Below are positions 23,748-34,465 of a DNA stretch of 64,000 nucleotides, piece after piece. Location: the NCBI GenBank assembly GCA_016098155.1, contig JAAAJB010000068.1:24043-88042 (forward strand), given 5' to 3'. Below the pieces are notes generated by a model. It had not been told where the DNA came from and did not search any database. It saw only the letters and a program-made list of their open reading frames with translations. Positions within the stretch are counted from its first letter, which is position 1; every line of letters starts with the position of its first letter. This stretch comes from Actinomortierella ambigua (taxonomy: Eukaryota; Mortierellomycota; Mortierellomycetes; Mortierellales; Mortierellaceae). The translations under genes and the position numbers were made by a program.

Positions 23748-26700
23748 TTGCTGAGAGTACTGGGACGGGTATGCATGCGACCAAAATCCAGGCGCATTTT
23801 GGGAATTAGGTGTCCCAGGCCCAGGAAGCGAAGTCGCAATGGGCAGATGGAAATTGTGGCCTGGAGAAGTGCTGGAGTGGGGTGATCGTCCAAGCGATCC
23901 AGGTGCTGGGGCATGGATCGATCTGCTCTCCGATCCTGGCGAATGTTTGGCATCGCCCCGATCGGTGCGAGGCACAATGGGGTCCGTCGGCAATGCTGTA
24001 GAGGAGACGGTGTTGGCGGGCTCCTTTGCATCAAAGCTACTGGTCGACTCCATAGTGGCAGCTGCGGCTGCAGCGGCGGCCAATTCCTTCTCCTCCTGCT
24101 CCTGTCGCTCCAAGGCCGCTGTCAGCTCCTTCTCCTTCTCACGCATGGCTTGCTGGCGCCTTTGCTCTCGTAACAACTCCTGCTCCAGCATAGCTTTGCG
24201 CTCCCGCTCGATCCGGAGCTGTTCCCGCATCTCATGCTCGATCAAGAGTGCCTGTTCGACCCGCCGCTCCTCCTCTTCTTCCTCGGCGAGTCGTCGAGCC
24301 TCCTCTTCTTGTTGCTCGGCTTTGCGCAGGGCTTCCTCCTCCTCTTTCTCCTTGGCCTCGCGTTCAGCCTTCTCCTTTACTTCCTGCTCTTCTCGTCGTT
24401 TCCGATCCTTTTCTTCCTTGATCTTGCGCTTTCGTTCTTCCTCCTTCCGAAGGCGCTCTTCGTCTTGCTGGCGCTTTTCTTCTTCCTTGGCGCGCCTCTC
24501 CTCCTCTCGTTTCCGTCGATCCTCGTCTTGCTTGCGCTTCTTTTCTTCTTGAAGACGCTTTTCCTCTGCTAGCTTTTGAGCCTCCTTCTGAGCGCGTTCT
24601 TCTTCACGCTGCAGACGTTGTTGCCTAGAGGAAGGTCATTTTTTGGGTAAAAGCGAGTATTAGAAATCAACAGTCCCTGTTTGTATTGAAAATGCCTCAT
24701 CTGAAGTTTATGAAGCCCCTCCCCCCCCCCTTTCCCCATTCTGACACGTAAACTGTCGCGTTTTTTTTGGTCTCTTACCTTTTCTTGTCGCGCTTCTTCT
24801 CCTTTTCGCGCTCACGTCGTTCTTCTCGCAGTTGCTCCTGGCGTGACTCCTCCTCGAGTTCCGCTAACAGCCGCTCTTGTCGTTCCTGAGCCACCTTTTC
24901 TCGGTACGCACTAAGAACACGCTGCTCAAACATCCGTGCTGCAAACGCCTGGAACATTCTCCTTCCTTCTTCCATGCGTTGCTCCTATTGACAAAGATAA
25001 TTTGGGTCACAAAAATATCCATTCAAGTCAGATGCTCGTCCATATCACCCAAGAGACAGACGAAAGATAAAACAGAGAACATGGAGAAAAGAAAGGAGAC
25101 AATACCTCATCGCCTTCATCATCTTCATAGTCGCCTTCTTCCTCGTCGTCGTATTCGTCGTATCCACCACGGCTATCGAGGAGATCCTCATCCCGCTGAA
25201 CCTTGCGGTCGGCTAACCTGTCCATCATCTCGAGGAACTTTTTACCATCATTTTCCAGTAAATCTTCGGCGACTGTCAGGATGTTGCCTAGAAAGAAAAA
25301 ATCAATGAGATTCGACAAAAAAGAGTGTGGTTAGAGTCCTAAAAAATCAACAAGAGTTTGTTTCTGATGGCATAACCTTTTTTTTTCAACACGTCACTCC
25401 GCTCACCTTTGGCACGAAGAGTGTTTGGGAATGTGCTGTAGGGATGTTGGTTGGCACGAAGGTCCCGTTCTTCATAGACTGGTCCGAGCAAATCTTCCGT
25501 GAGGCTGAATCCTTCTTCGTCCTCCTCTTCATCGTCTTCGTCCTCTTCATCATCGTCCTCATCCTCATATTCGTCAGACAGTTCCTCTTCGCCAAAGACG
25601 TTGCCGTCCTGAGGATAGTCAATGGCGGCTCGATCAATAGGCTGCTGTTGATTGGCGTACTGTTCCAGCTCGTCGTAATATGCGTCGTACAACAACTCTA
25701 GCTCCTCTTCGATAGCGGTCCTGTCAGAATGTCCATGGCCATGATGACATGCACAATACATAAACACACACAGACACACGCACACACACACAGAGAGAGA
25801 CACACACAGAGAGAGAGACACACACACAGAGAGAAAAGGTAGATGGGTGGTTAGGGTGGTTAGGAGAACTAGATGGAGCCTAGTAAACAAATCAAGCAAA
25901 GCAATGAAAAAAAAGGGACCATCAAACAATAAAAACGGTGTGTGTGCTGTTACCTCTTGCGACCACAAAGAGAGCAGGAACAAGAGTTCCGTTGCTGCTC
26001 CTTCATCTTCTTGAGGACAGCTTCCTTCTCGACACGGACAAGGGACCTCCGTTCATCCTCACGCAATTGGAACCAAAACTCGCGTATCCTCTGTCGCTCC
26101 TCGTTGTCGGAATAGTTCCAAAAGCCGTCGTTCTGAGCATGCGATTTGTGGAGGTGCTTGGGCAGGCTGTTGCTAATGGCGCTGCCGGCACTGCCTCGAT
26201 GGCCACTCTTGGCGACTGTGCTACCTGTCGAGGAAGAAGAAGCAGCAATGGCGGCGGCGGTGGTGGTGGTGGTTGGCTGTTGCTGCTGCTGCTGTTGTTG
26301 TTGTTGTTGCTGCTGAAGATGGTGGTGGATCACACCGTTGGAAGCAGTGAGATAACCATTGGGCAGAACAGATGCCGAACCATTGGCGGATGATGTCTTT
26401 TTTCTCTTCTTCTTCTTCTTCTTGGCTGCATTGGACGACGCGGCGTGAGAGGCGTCTGCCGCCGTGGAAGAGGACGGTAGTTGTTGGTGGTAATGATGAT
26501 GATGATGGAGGTGCTGTTGTTGCGCACCGACAGCATACTGCGGCGACTCGGGGTCGTAAGCCTCGTCATCAGAATAAAACTCGTCCAAGTCGTCGTCAGC
26601 ATGGTGGTGATGGTGGTGATGGTAGTAGTCGGGATGGTGATGCTCATGGAGATCTGCAATTCGGTTCGGAATGCTCAGAGGACGATGATGGTGGTGATTC

Positions 26701-27203
26701 GGGTCGTGGCAGATATGAGCATGGTCGTCGTGGTCGACGGCACCTTTGGTCTGGGTCTTTTTCTTTGTCTTTTTCTTCTTCTTCTTTTTGGCGGCCAATG
26801 CACTGGACGACATTGTGCCTGCAGGATCGTCATGAGCGACTTGGGTGCTCCGACCCTTTGCGTCCAGGCTTGACGACGAAGACGCCTGAGAGGATAATGC
26901 AACAGCGGTGGTTGGCGATGGTACTGCTGCTGCTCCTGTTAGTCCTGTTGCTGCTGCTGCTGCTGCTGGTGGTCCAGCGGGTTGAGTATCGACAGGCAGG
27001 GCGGGCGTGCTAGGTGATGCAGGCAGTTGTGAATGGGGGTGTGATAAAGTGCCATTTGAGATTGAGTGGACAATGAGGTCAGCGGAGGAGTATTGTCGAG
27101 TCATGTCAATGTTCAGGCTTCGTTTCCTGCCATCTCGGCTGTAAATGACAGCCGACTTTGGCGGGGGCAGCAACGAGTCTGACTGGAATGAGTGAGCAGC
27201 CAT
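21625..27203 (-). CDS. NST1: NST1-family stress-response protein
   Basis: Six minus-strand exons (27203-25954, 25720-25407, 25287-25106, 24984-24779, 24624-22907, 22805-21625) encode 1616 residues. The diagnostic NST1 block crosses the first junction: [60 protein letters not shown]. Acidic stretches follow, then a [20 protein letters not shown] block and a very long charged coiled coil (Glu/Lys/Arg-rich), all in family order. The C-terminal 600 residues are rich in Gln, His and Ser, with long CAG/CAA tracts. Yeast Nst1 influences salt tolerance and interacts with the splicing factor Msl1, and related proteins localise to cytoplasmic granules. Location and function here are inferred from that. 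Two Lys clusters ([10 protein letters not shown]) could be nuclear signals. Splice joins all keep frame. Confidence 0.9.
25760..25836. repeat. CA/GA microsatellite in NST1 intron 1
   Basis: Alternating CACACA and GAGAGA blocks fill much of the first intron of the minus-strand NST1 gene. This is a simple repeat and is likely to vary in length. Confidence 0.85.
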
Positions 27204-28766
27204 ATGTGGGCTGGTGGGAGGGGAAAAGAGGAGTAGGCTAGGTGAGTGTGAGGAAGGGAAGGAAGGTGTTTGTTTGTGTGTGTGTGTGTGTGGTTGGGTG
27301 AGGGTGTGTGCTATCCTTGGGCACTTTTCTGTCCAAGGATTGATTGATGGGGGATAGGATGGGTGATGGGGACAGGATGGGATGCGAAAGAGGGGAGAGA
27401 AAGACGATCTCTTGCTGGGTCACTATTGTGTGTGTGTCTCTGTTGGGAAGTTGGTTGGTTTTTTGACAGCCAGCCTAGCCAGCAGCCAGCCAGCCAGCCA
27501 GCAGGAGAGTGTGAACTCTTTTTTTTTTTCTTGAACACGGTGTCTCGAGCGAGAGGGAGGCTTGCTCAATTGACTTTTGTCTCTTTTGGCCAATCTCGCA
27601 CAGTGCTGCTTGCAAAAGAAACAAGTGTGCTCATGCAAAGTCGCACTGACCTCCTCTCTTCCCCGCTGTCCTGTCCCCCCCCCCTTGTCTTTTTCCCTTC
27701 TCCCATCCCTTCCCCCCTATTCTGTTCATGCTCCCCCTCCCTCCCTCGCCACAACAACGTGGGACACCGCATCAGCCTTGCCACAACCACCACCACCACC
27801 ACCATCACCACCATCACCAGCAGTATCACCAACCACTACCATCGCCACAGCAGAATCACCAGCAGAATCACCAGCACAATCAACCAGCACAATCACCTGC
27901 ACAATCACCAACAATATCACCAACAATATCAATACCACTGTCGCCACCACCACCATTGAACTGAGAAAGGATCTCTGTGCTGGCATTCAATACAGCAGCA
28001 TGTTGAATGCAACGATAGCATTGCACGCGTACATACACAGGACATGGTGATTTTGAGAGAGCGTGCTGACCCGGTAGTCCTCTTTGTCACGGGAACCAAA
28101 TATCACCTTGGTGGCCTGTCGACTGGCAACAAAAGACACCAACGAAAACAAAAAACATGTCCGCGCGAGGGGGTGAGGCTACAGTAAACGACTAAACAAC
28201 AACTGTGATGTGGCAATGCAGCGCACAGCAGCACAACCCTAATCTGAATTGCTATCAGACAAACAAACGGTGGTGCGGTGTAGGTTCTGTGCGTGTTTGG
28301 TTGGGCAGATCCTCGTCCTCCTTGAGACACACACATACAACCCCCCCTCCCTCCTCTCTCACCTCACACACTTCAACGACTCCCTTGATGATGATGGCGT
28401 TGGTACTAGTCTCGTCATGGAACAGAATAGTATCCGCAAGGCAAAAGGCAACAAGGATGACGCATGCTTCGAACAAGAATAGAGCAAAGGCTGTGCTCTG
28501 GCCCTTCTGTCTGTCTACAGAGGGTCATTTTGGTACCCCTATCCTGTGCCAATGTCTGACAGACAGACAATGTCGGGAAGAGAAAAAAAAATTTTAGCCT
28601 CCCTCCCTTTTTGTGCGGGAAAACCATATCATATATATCTTCTGTGCAACCCCTGCTTCGTTGGTCTCCTTTTCCTTCTTCCCTTTCCTCCCAAAAAGAA
28701 ACCCTTCCTCAATCCTCTCCCATCTCATTGTTCGTTTCTCATTCCTCTCTGCATTCTACCATCGAC
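27204..28766. other. Divergent promoter region between NST1 and the kelch gene
   Basis: About 1.56 kb separates two divergent start codons. It contains a TG repeat (27273-27293), an AGCC repeat (about 27465-27500), and CAC/CAT and CAATCACC-type repeats (about 27783-27960). The open frames over those repeats are low-complexity artefacts. No gene is supported. Confidence 0.6.
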
Positions 28767-29009
28767 ATGGACAAGCGACCAAGCCGCGCAAAGCGGTGGT
28801 TTTGTTATGCCTTGCTAGCGTCGTGTCCCGCCTCGTTGGTCCACGCTCAGCCCCAATCATCCGCCTTTCGAATCACAAAAGCCGTTGCCGTTGCAGGCTC
28901 GACTCTCTACCTCTATGGAGGTGAGTCCCAGCATCGATGGCCAAAAAAGACAAAGGTTTTTGTAACCAATCCTCGTGGTATGCAAGGTACTGAACTCTTC
29001 CTCTCTATC

Positions 29010-29042
<33 letters not shown>

Positions 29043-31474
29043 TCGTTCCCTCCTTTCACTAGGCTCTAGTCCTTCCACAGGCGATTGCTTTTCAGACCTT
29101 TACCAGGTCCCCCTCGATCCATCGAATGGCTGGGTCGCAGGAGATGCGCCTTGGCATGCTGTCGACCAACGGCCATCAGGAAATGATCCTGGTGGATTCA
29201 CCTTGAGTGCTGTTTCGTGGATGGTCCCTTCTGAAGAAGACAAGCTCTTTGTATATGGCCAGACACTCTGTGCAGATGACCGTGCTACAGCCGCCGATGC
29301 ACCTCATACCTTCCGCACAACTTCAGGCTCCGTTGAAATGGAAAGGAACTCGGATGGTGAGTGGTCTCCTGATTCGCCAACAACAGACGTTCTTGGACAG
29401 AGACGTGTCAAGGACGACGCCCCCACACCAGTACAGGCCTACGATCCCACATCCCGCACCGTATACACATTTGTCTACGACATGTTCAACCCTCAACTGG
29501 GCATGACCCTCTTCTCATTCCCGAGCGACCAGCCGCCGAGCAACTTGGGAACGTCAGCCAAGAATACCACAATGGATCTTGCCCCAAAGGCTCCAGAGAC
29601 CCCACCCCCTCCACCACCACCACCGCCACCACCTACAGGAAACGGCACAGCTGCGCCATTGCCCCCTACACCCACGCCAGATCCAACCCCTCCAGTGGTG
29701 CCTCAAGGTGCTCCTTTTGTTGATGTGGGTGCAGCAGTGTTTGCCAATGGCATGATTGTTGTAGTGGGAGGCGGTCGACCTGCATCGTATGCTGCCCTCC
29801 TTGCCAACCAGACGGATGATATTGAGCCATCCCATGGCTACTACAAGATGGATCGTTGTTGGACTTACAACCCTTCTGCAAACCAATGGACCAAGAGAAC
29901 ACTGGTATGCGACAATGTGTTTCACTTTATTATTGTCATGACATTCGTTTGGTATTGTTTTCTTTTTTCATCTGATCCCAATATACCCCCTTGTATATGT
30001 GTTGTACCTTGATTTTTTTTATATCTCGATAGACTGCTGCAGGAGGGTCTTTCCCCACTCCGCGACGCCTCCATGCACTTTTGGCAGGTAATGAATGACC
30101 CGAATCGACCACAGCTGAACAATCAACCATCTCTTTGGCCGAGGAAGACGTACATAACATTTGGCTTGTTCCCTAACTCGCCATTCCCCCCCCCCCTTTC
30201 GGCCCTACCTCTCTTCCTCTTTCATACCCCTGATAGTGGACAACAAGATTTACATGCATGGTGGTAACGCGACCACCACCAACGCAGAAGCCGGATTCGA
30301 GGGGGATCTTTGGATCTTGGATACTACTACTTGGGCATGGTCCGCGGGCCCTGCTTCCGGAAACGGTCGCGCATACCACAGTTTGGTCCGTTTCCAAAAC
30401 ACGCTGCTTGCCGTCTCGGGATACAGTCGCCAGCCAACCAACAGCAACCCAGCTCAGAATGCCTTCCTGATGATGTATAGTCTGGACGACAGCGGATGGA
30501 GCACTCAATTCGGCACCATCCAAAAATCGTTCTTCCAACAGCATATCGCATTGATCCTTGGATCAACAGCGGCCGCGCTGCTCGCGCTGGTGATTGTGGG
30601 TGCCGTGGTGAATCGCTTGGTCCAACGTCGTCGCCATCGAAACAAGCGCTATGACCAGTTTGATACAACAACCACCCTGGGTCGTAAAAAGACAAAGATG
30701 CCTTTCCTCGCCAGGAAGACCAGGCCTGTGGATCCTAGTGCTACATCACGCGTTGGACCGACTGGTGGTCGTGCTGTTGCTGCTGGTAGAGATCTCACTG
30801 GTGGAGCAGGACAGACGACGCTAAGCAGTGCATCGGCCGCCAATGAGGCACTCAACACGCGCTCCTTCCAAAACCAACATATCCCATCGCGTGGTGCGGA
30901 TGAGGACGAGGAGATTGACTTGTCGGCTGTTCGGTCGCCGCCTGGATCCTTTGGATTTGGTGCCGGCGCAGGAGGAGCAGGCATGGGACAGTACCAGCAA
31001 AACCCATACGAGCAGCAGCTGCAACAGGTGCCACTGATGGCGGCAGACGCGCTTGACCAGCAGGACTTTAGGACGCCGTATCGCGATGATGCGCCTGGGG
31101 ACCGTAGGATGTCATCCAGCTCGAATGATGGTCGCCCTCAGCTTCCTCAGCGCTTCTCTCAGCAGGCGTTTGGCTCACCAAGCCCCTCCGAGCATATTCA
31201 GGTGGGCGGTTTTGTCTATGGTGGACCAGCCACATCTCCTTTGGCAGGAGGACAGAGACAGATCTCGGAATCAAGACCAGCCTCCTCCTCCCAAAGCTAC
31301 TCTCCCTACAGCTCCCAATCCCCAACCATGGCACGACCAATGGTTTCCCAAGGCTACACACCCCAGCATCCTCGTTCCCCATCGCCATCAAGACGCTCCC
31401 CGTCCCCATCGAGACCACCGGTTTCCCAGGGCTACTCCTCTTCGCCTTACAACAATGACCTTCCACCTATCTAA
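28767..31474 (+). CDS. Kelch-repeat single-pass membrane protein
   Basis: Four exons (28767-28920, 29063-29904, 30033-30087, 30237-31474) encode 762 residues. A signal peptide (FCYALLASCPASLVHA) is followed by kelch/galactose-oxidase-like blades: STLYLYGG, FVYGQTLC, MIVVVGGG, DRCWTYNPSANQWTKRTL, RRLHALLAVDNKIYMHGG, GDLWILDTTTWAWSAG and YHSLVRFQNTLLAVSGY. A Pro-rich loop with an 11-Pro run lies between blades. A transmembrane helix sits at about 453-478 (IALILGSTAAALLALVIVGAVV), followed by basic residues and a Ser/Pro/Gln-rich cytoplasmic tail ending in SPSRRSPSPSR-type repeats. Similar proteins are common in Mucoromycota and their ligands are unknown. Intron 1 has a second in-frame acceptor 18 bases downstream (exon start 29081). 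Confidence 0.85.
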
Positions 31475-31594
31475 GCCGACCATTTCAATATTCATATATA
31501 TCGCACATAGTATTTTTTTTTTTACAATCAAAAAAGTTTTTTTTTTCGATCGTGTCTGACAACGATGTTTAGACAAAACAAAAAGAGAGGTTTG

Positions 31595-32872
31595 TTACTT
31601 GGAGTCCTCCACAGCTGGCTGACCAGCAAATTTGTTGTATTCGACAAAGATGCGCTGAGCTGGTCGGACACCACCGGGAATGTCAACAAACAGATACTTG
31701 TACTCCCATTTGCCGCGAGAGTCCTTGATCATCTCCAGATGGGCAGTGCCCTCGTTGTCGGGGCCCTCAACAAAGAAGCGCATCAGCAGATGTTCCTTGC
31801 CTTCGCCGTCCAACACGATTTGTGAACTGATGCGTTTTTTTTGGGGGGGGGGGGGGAAAGGAATCGATCACGATATAGGATTAGTATCACTTACGGAATG
31901 ATTAAGGGATTCCTGAATAAAAGGTTCCATGTGCTATCTTTGGTATATGCAAAAGAATGCATACCTGATTCTTCGGTTACGGCGTCTCTTGCTGGACGAA
32001 GGGTCACCATGGCCCTTCATTGGCGTACCAATGAGTTCTTGCAACTGTTGTGAAATATTAGATGTAGTTTGAACGGGTAAGCTCTCAGAGTCTTGTCTCG
32101 GCTACAATTGCCGTTAAGGTCACTTCCAGCAATAATAATAAAAAAAAAAAAGGTCGTGTGGTTTCCTTGCCTGTTGGTGATGTCGAACACGGTCCAAGGC
32201 ATCGCCAAAGATAGCTGTGTCGCTGCTAGGTCCAAAGAGTTCCGATACAATAGCATATCCAATGGCGCCTAATAGGGTACAAGAGTGATTGAATGAGAGA
32301 GTTGAGAGAGGTGAGGAGTGTGAAGAACAAAAGGCAACGAGTCGAAAGCAGCTGAATAGACATCTTAGTTTCATTTTCTATCGATCCAAGTATTACCAAC
32401 GAGGACCAGACCGGCTCCAATGACGGCAAAGTTGGTTGTAGTCTTTGTTGCCGCGACAACTATTTCACGATACAGGGACATAAAAAAGTAAGAACATGGT
32501 CGCGGATCGACGCGACAGGACCATACGACCCTCTTTTCTTTTCTTTTCCTTTTTGTTTTTTTTTTATGTGCTATATCCATAGTCCACACCATCCACTTGG
32601 TAGTGTCATTCGGAGAATGACGACGGGGCCTTACCCTTTTGAGGTGTTGTGAGATCCTTCCACTGGACCTGCTCCCGGGTATGGGCGATAGCTCCGCCTG
32701 TTGTCCGTGAGGCGTTGTTATGTTGAGGGGGCTTGTTCTGGTCGGTAGCCATACGACGAATCGACTGGCGAGTGCATGGCGTCAGAGTCCATCGCGACGA
32801 CACCGAGAATGTTGACTGCCTAGAGAGGTTGCTGAATGCGCCACGAGCGCGGAGGCCGAGAGTGCTTGCCAT
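31595..32872 (-). CDS. TIM21: Mitochondrial import inner membrane translocase subunit Tim21
   Basis: Five minus-strand exons (32872-32635, 32459-32397, 32268-32171, 32044-31965, 31826-31595) encode 236 residues. An Arg/Ser-rich N-terminus is a typical mitochondrial presequence. WKDLTTPQK precedes one transmembrane helix (FAVIGAGLVLVGAIGYAIVSELF), then FGDALDRVR, ELIGTPMKGHG and a C-terminal domain in the intermembrane space with HLLMRFFVEG and KWEYKYLFVDI. Tim21 binds Tom22 and couples the TOM complex to TIM23, and passes respiratory-chain precursors along. Intron 3 starts with GC (CAACAG|GCAAGG), which preserves both frame and homology. The gene is divergent from SmG, 199 bases apart. Confidence 0.92.
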
Positions 32873-33071
32873 GGAAGAAAGTATACGATTCAGGGGGGAC
32901 TGAAGGTTCAGTGTCGGGAGAAGAGCCTCAAGGGTCCCGCAGGTGAAGGAAGCGTAATCCAGGCATAATTACGTTCACTCTGATGGGGGGAATGTGTGAT
33001 CTGAATTAACTCGTTTAGTTCAGACGAACAAACTCCCATCAAACACACAGACCTACACCACACCAATCATA
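32873..33071. promoter_or_regulatory. Short bidirectional promoter, TIM21/SmG
   Basis: Only 199 bases separate the two divergent start codons, so both core promoters and both 5' untranslated regions must lie within it. No clear TATA box is seen. CATAATTACG near 32964 is the most AT-rich block. Confidence 0.65.
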
Positions 33072-33602
33072 ATGTCGACCAAGGCGGCCACACCAGAGCT
33101 CAAGAAGTATGTTTCTTTGCCAGGAGAAATTCATTGGAACAGGGATAGCCCATGGCGAGCGATTTCGAGTTCGAGTTTGATGCTTGAGTACTGATTTGGG
33201 AATGTCCGTTCAACACACTCACAAACTCCTTGCCTTCTTTTTATTTGGCGCAATAGATACATGGACAAGCGCGTCTTTGTGCAGCTGAATGGCTCCAGAA
33301 AGGTCACAGGTGTCCTTCGAGGATTCGACCCCTTCATGAACTTGGTCTTGGACGAGGCTGTTGAGGAGACCAACCCTTCGCAGCAGAAGAGCATTGGCAT
33401 GGTGGTATGTCAGGCAGGACCAAAGAAAGAAAGAAAAAAAAACAAACAACAGCACGAATGACTCGTCGGATGGGGGCAACTGTTTTTGTCTGAAAGCACT
33501 CTCTCACACATTCACTCTCCTTGTCGTTGATTCCGTGATCCATAGGTGCTTCGAGGCAACAGCGTCGTGATTCTGGAGGCATTAGAAAAGATTGGCCATT
33601 AA
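33072..33602 (+). CDS. SNRPG: Small nuclear ribonucleoprotein G (SmG)
   Basis: Three exons (33072-33106, 33257-33404, 33546-33602) encode 79 residues, the usual SmG length. The Sm1 motif is [20 protein letters not shown] with [13 protein letters not shown], and the Sm2 motif is [18 protein letters not shown]. SmG is one of seven proteins that form the ring around the Sm site of U1, U2, U4 and U5 snRNAs, and is essential for spliceosome assembly in the nucleus. All splice sites are standard GT-AG. Confidence 0.95.
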
Positions 33603-34465
33603 TAGGCATAGAGGCAGCCCGTTTCCTCCTCGTGTTCCTCCCCCCGTCGCCTTTTTTTCGAACCTGGCTACAAGCACTTGTATATTCACCCTTTTCTTTT
33701 ATTTTTCCTCGCACAGCCAACATGAAACACCTCACCTTCAGAAGCCAAGTGGAGGTGGTGCCAATCTTCACCGCCAGCAACCAGTTCATCGATCCACACA
33801 TGAAGCATTAAAGACAGAAAATAAGATTGAAAGCGTTGCCTGATCAGTTGTGAATTAGTGGCGATCAAGAGATACACATTGATCGTATTTACTGGCACTT
33901 TGGGCGTGATCTGACATGGCGAGAGCGTGTTGATGACAACAACAACCACAGTGACTGTATGAATGGTAACCAGCTGAGAAAAGGAGTGGGAACCCACATA
34001 CAAAGTGGGTCCCTTCTGTCAGACCGCCGAGTGCAGCCAAACTTTTTTTTTATTTTCTCCTCCTTTGCCACCATCCCCTTTCCCCCACATACACAATCAT
34101 AGACACCAAGTCACAGAAGGAAGGAAGCCTTTGACACCCCCCGCTTCGAATTCCCCTTCCACACACAAAAGCTGTCTCCATTTCAGTCCTCTCAAGCCCC
34201 AAGGGCATCTCCCACCCCTCTGCGCTGCTCGTTCGTTTACTCCATTGTTTCCTCATCTCTTTGGACTCTGCGCATCAAAGAACCAACCTTCTTCCTCCTC
34301 TCTCCCTCCCCCCACATCTCTCTGTATCTCTTCTCAGCAACGAGCCAGTCCAAGTAGAGAGCCAGCCCAACTGTATTAGTCATTCTGGCCGTGCCTGGTG
34401 CCACCTTCTCTCTGCCTACAACTTTTCCTTCCCCATCCTCCTGTATACCCCCTTCTCTGAGGCTC
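33603..34465. other. Intergenic DNA and 5' region of DET1
   Basis: The first part should be the SmG 3' untranslated region. From about 34040 the plus strand is strongly C/T-rich, as in other 5' leaders in this window. No gene is seen. Confidence 0.55.

Noticed and set aside
27560..27990. His/Thr/Gln-rich frames in the NST1-kelch intergenic region
   Set aside because: They are translations of CAC, CAT and CAATCACC simple repeats, with no start context or domain.
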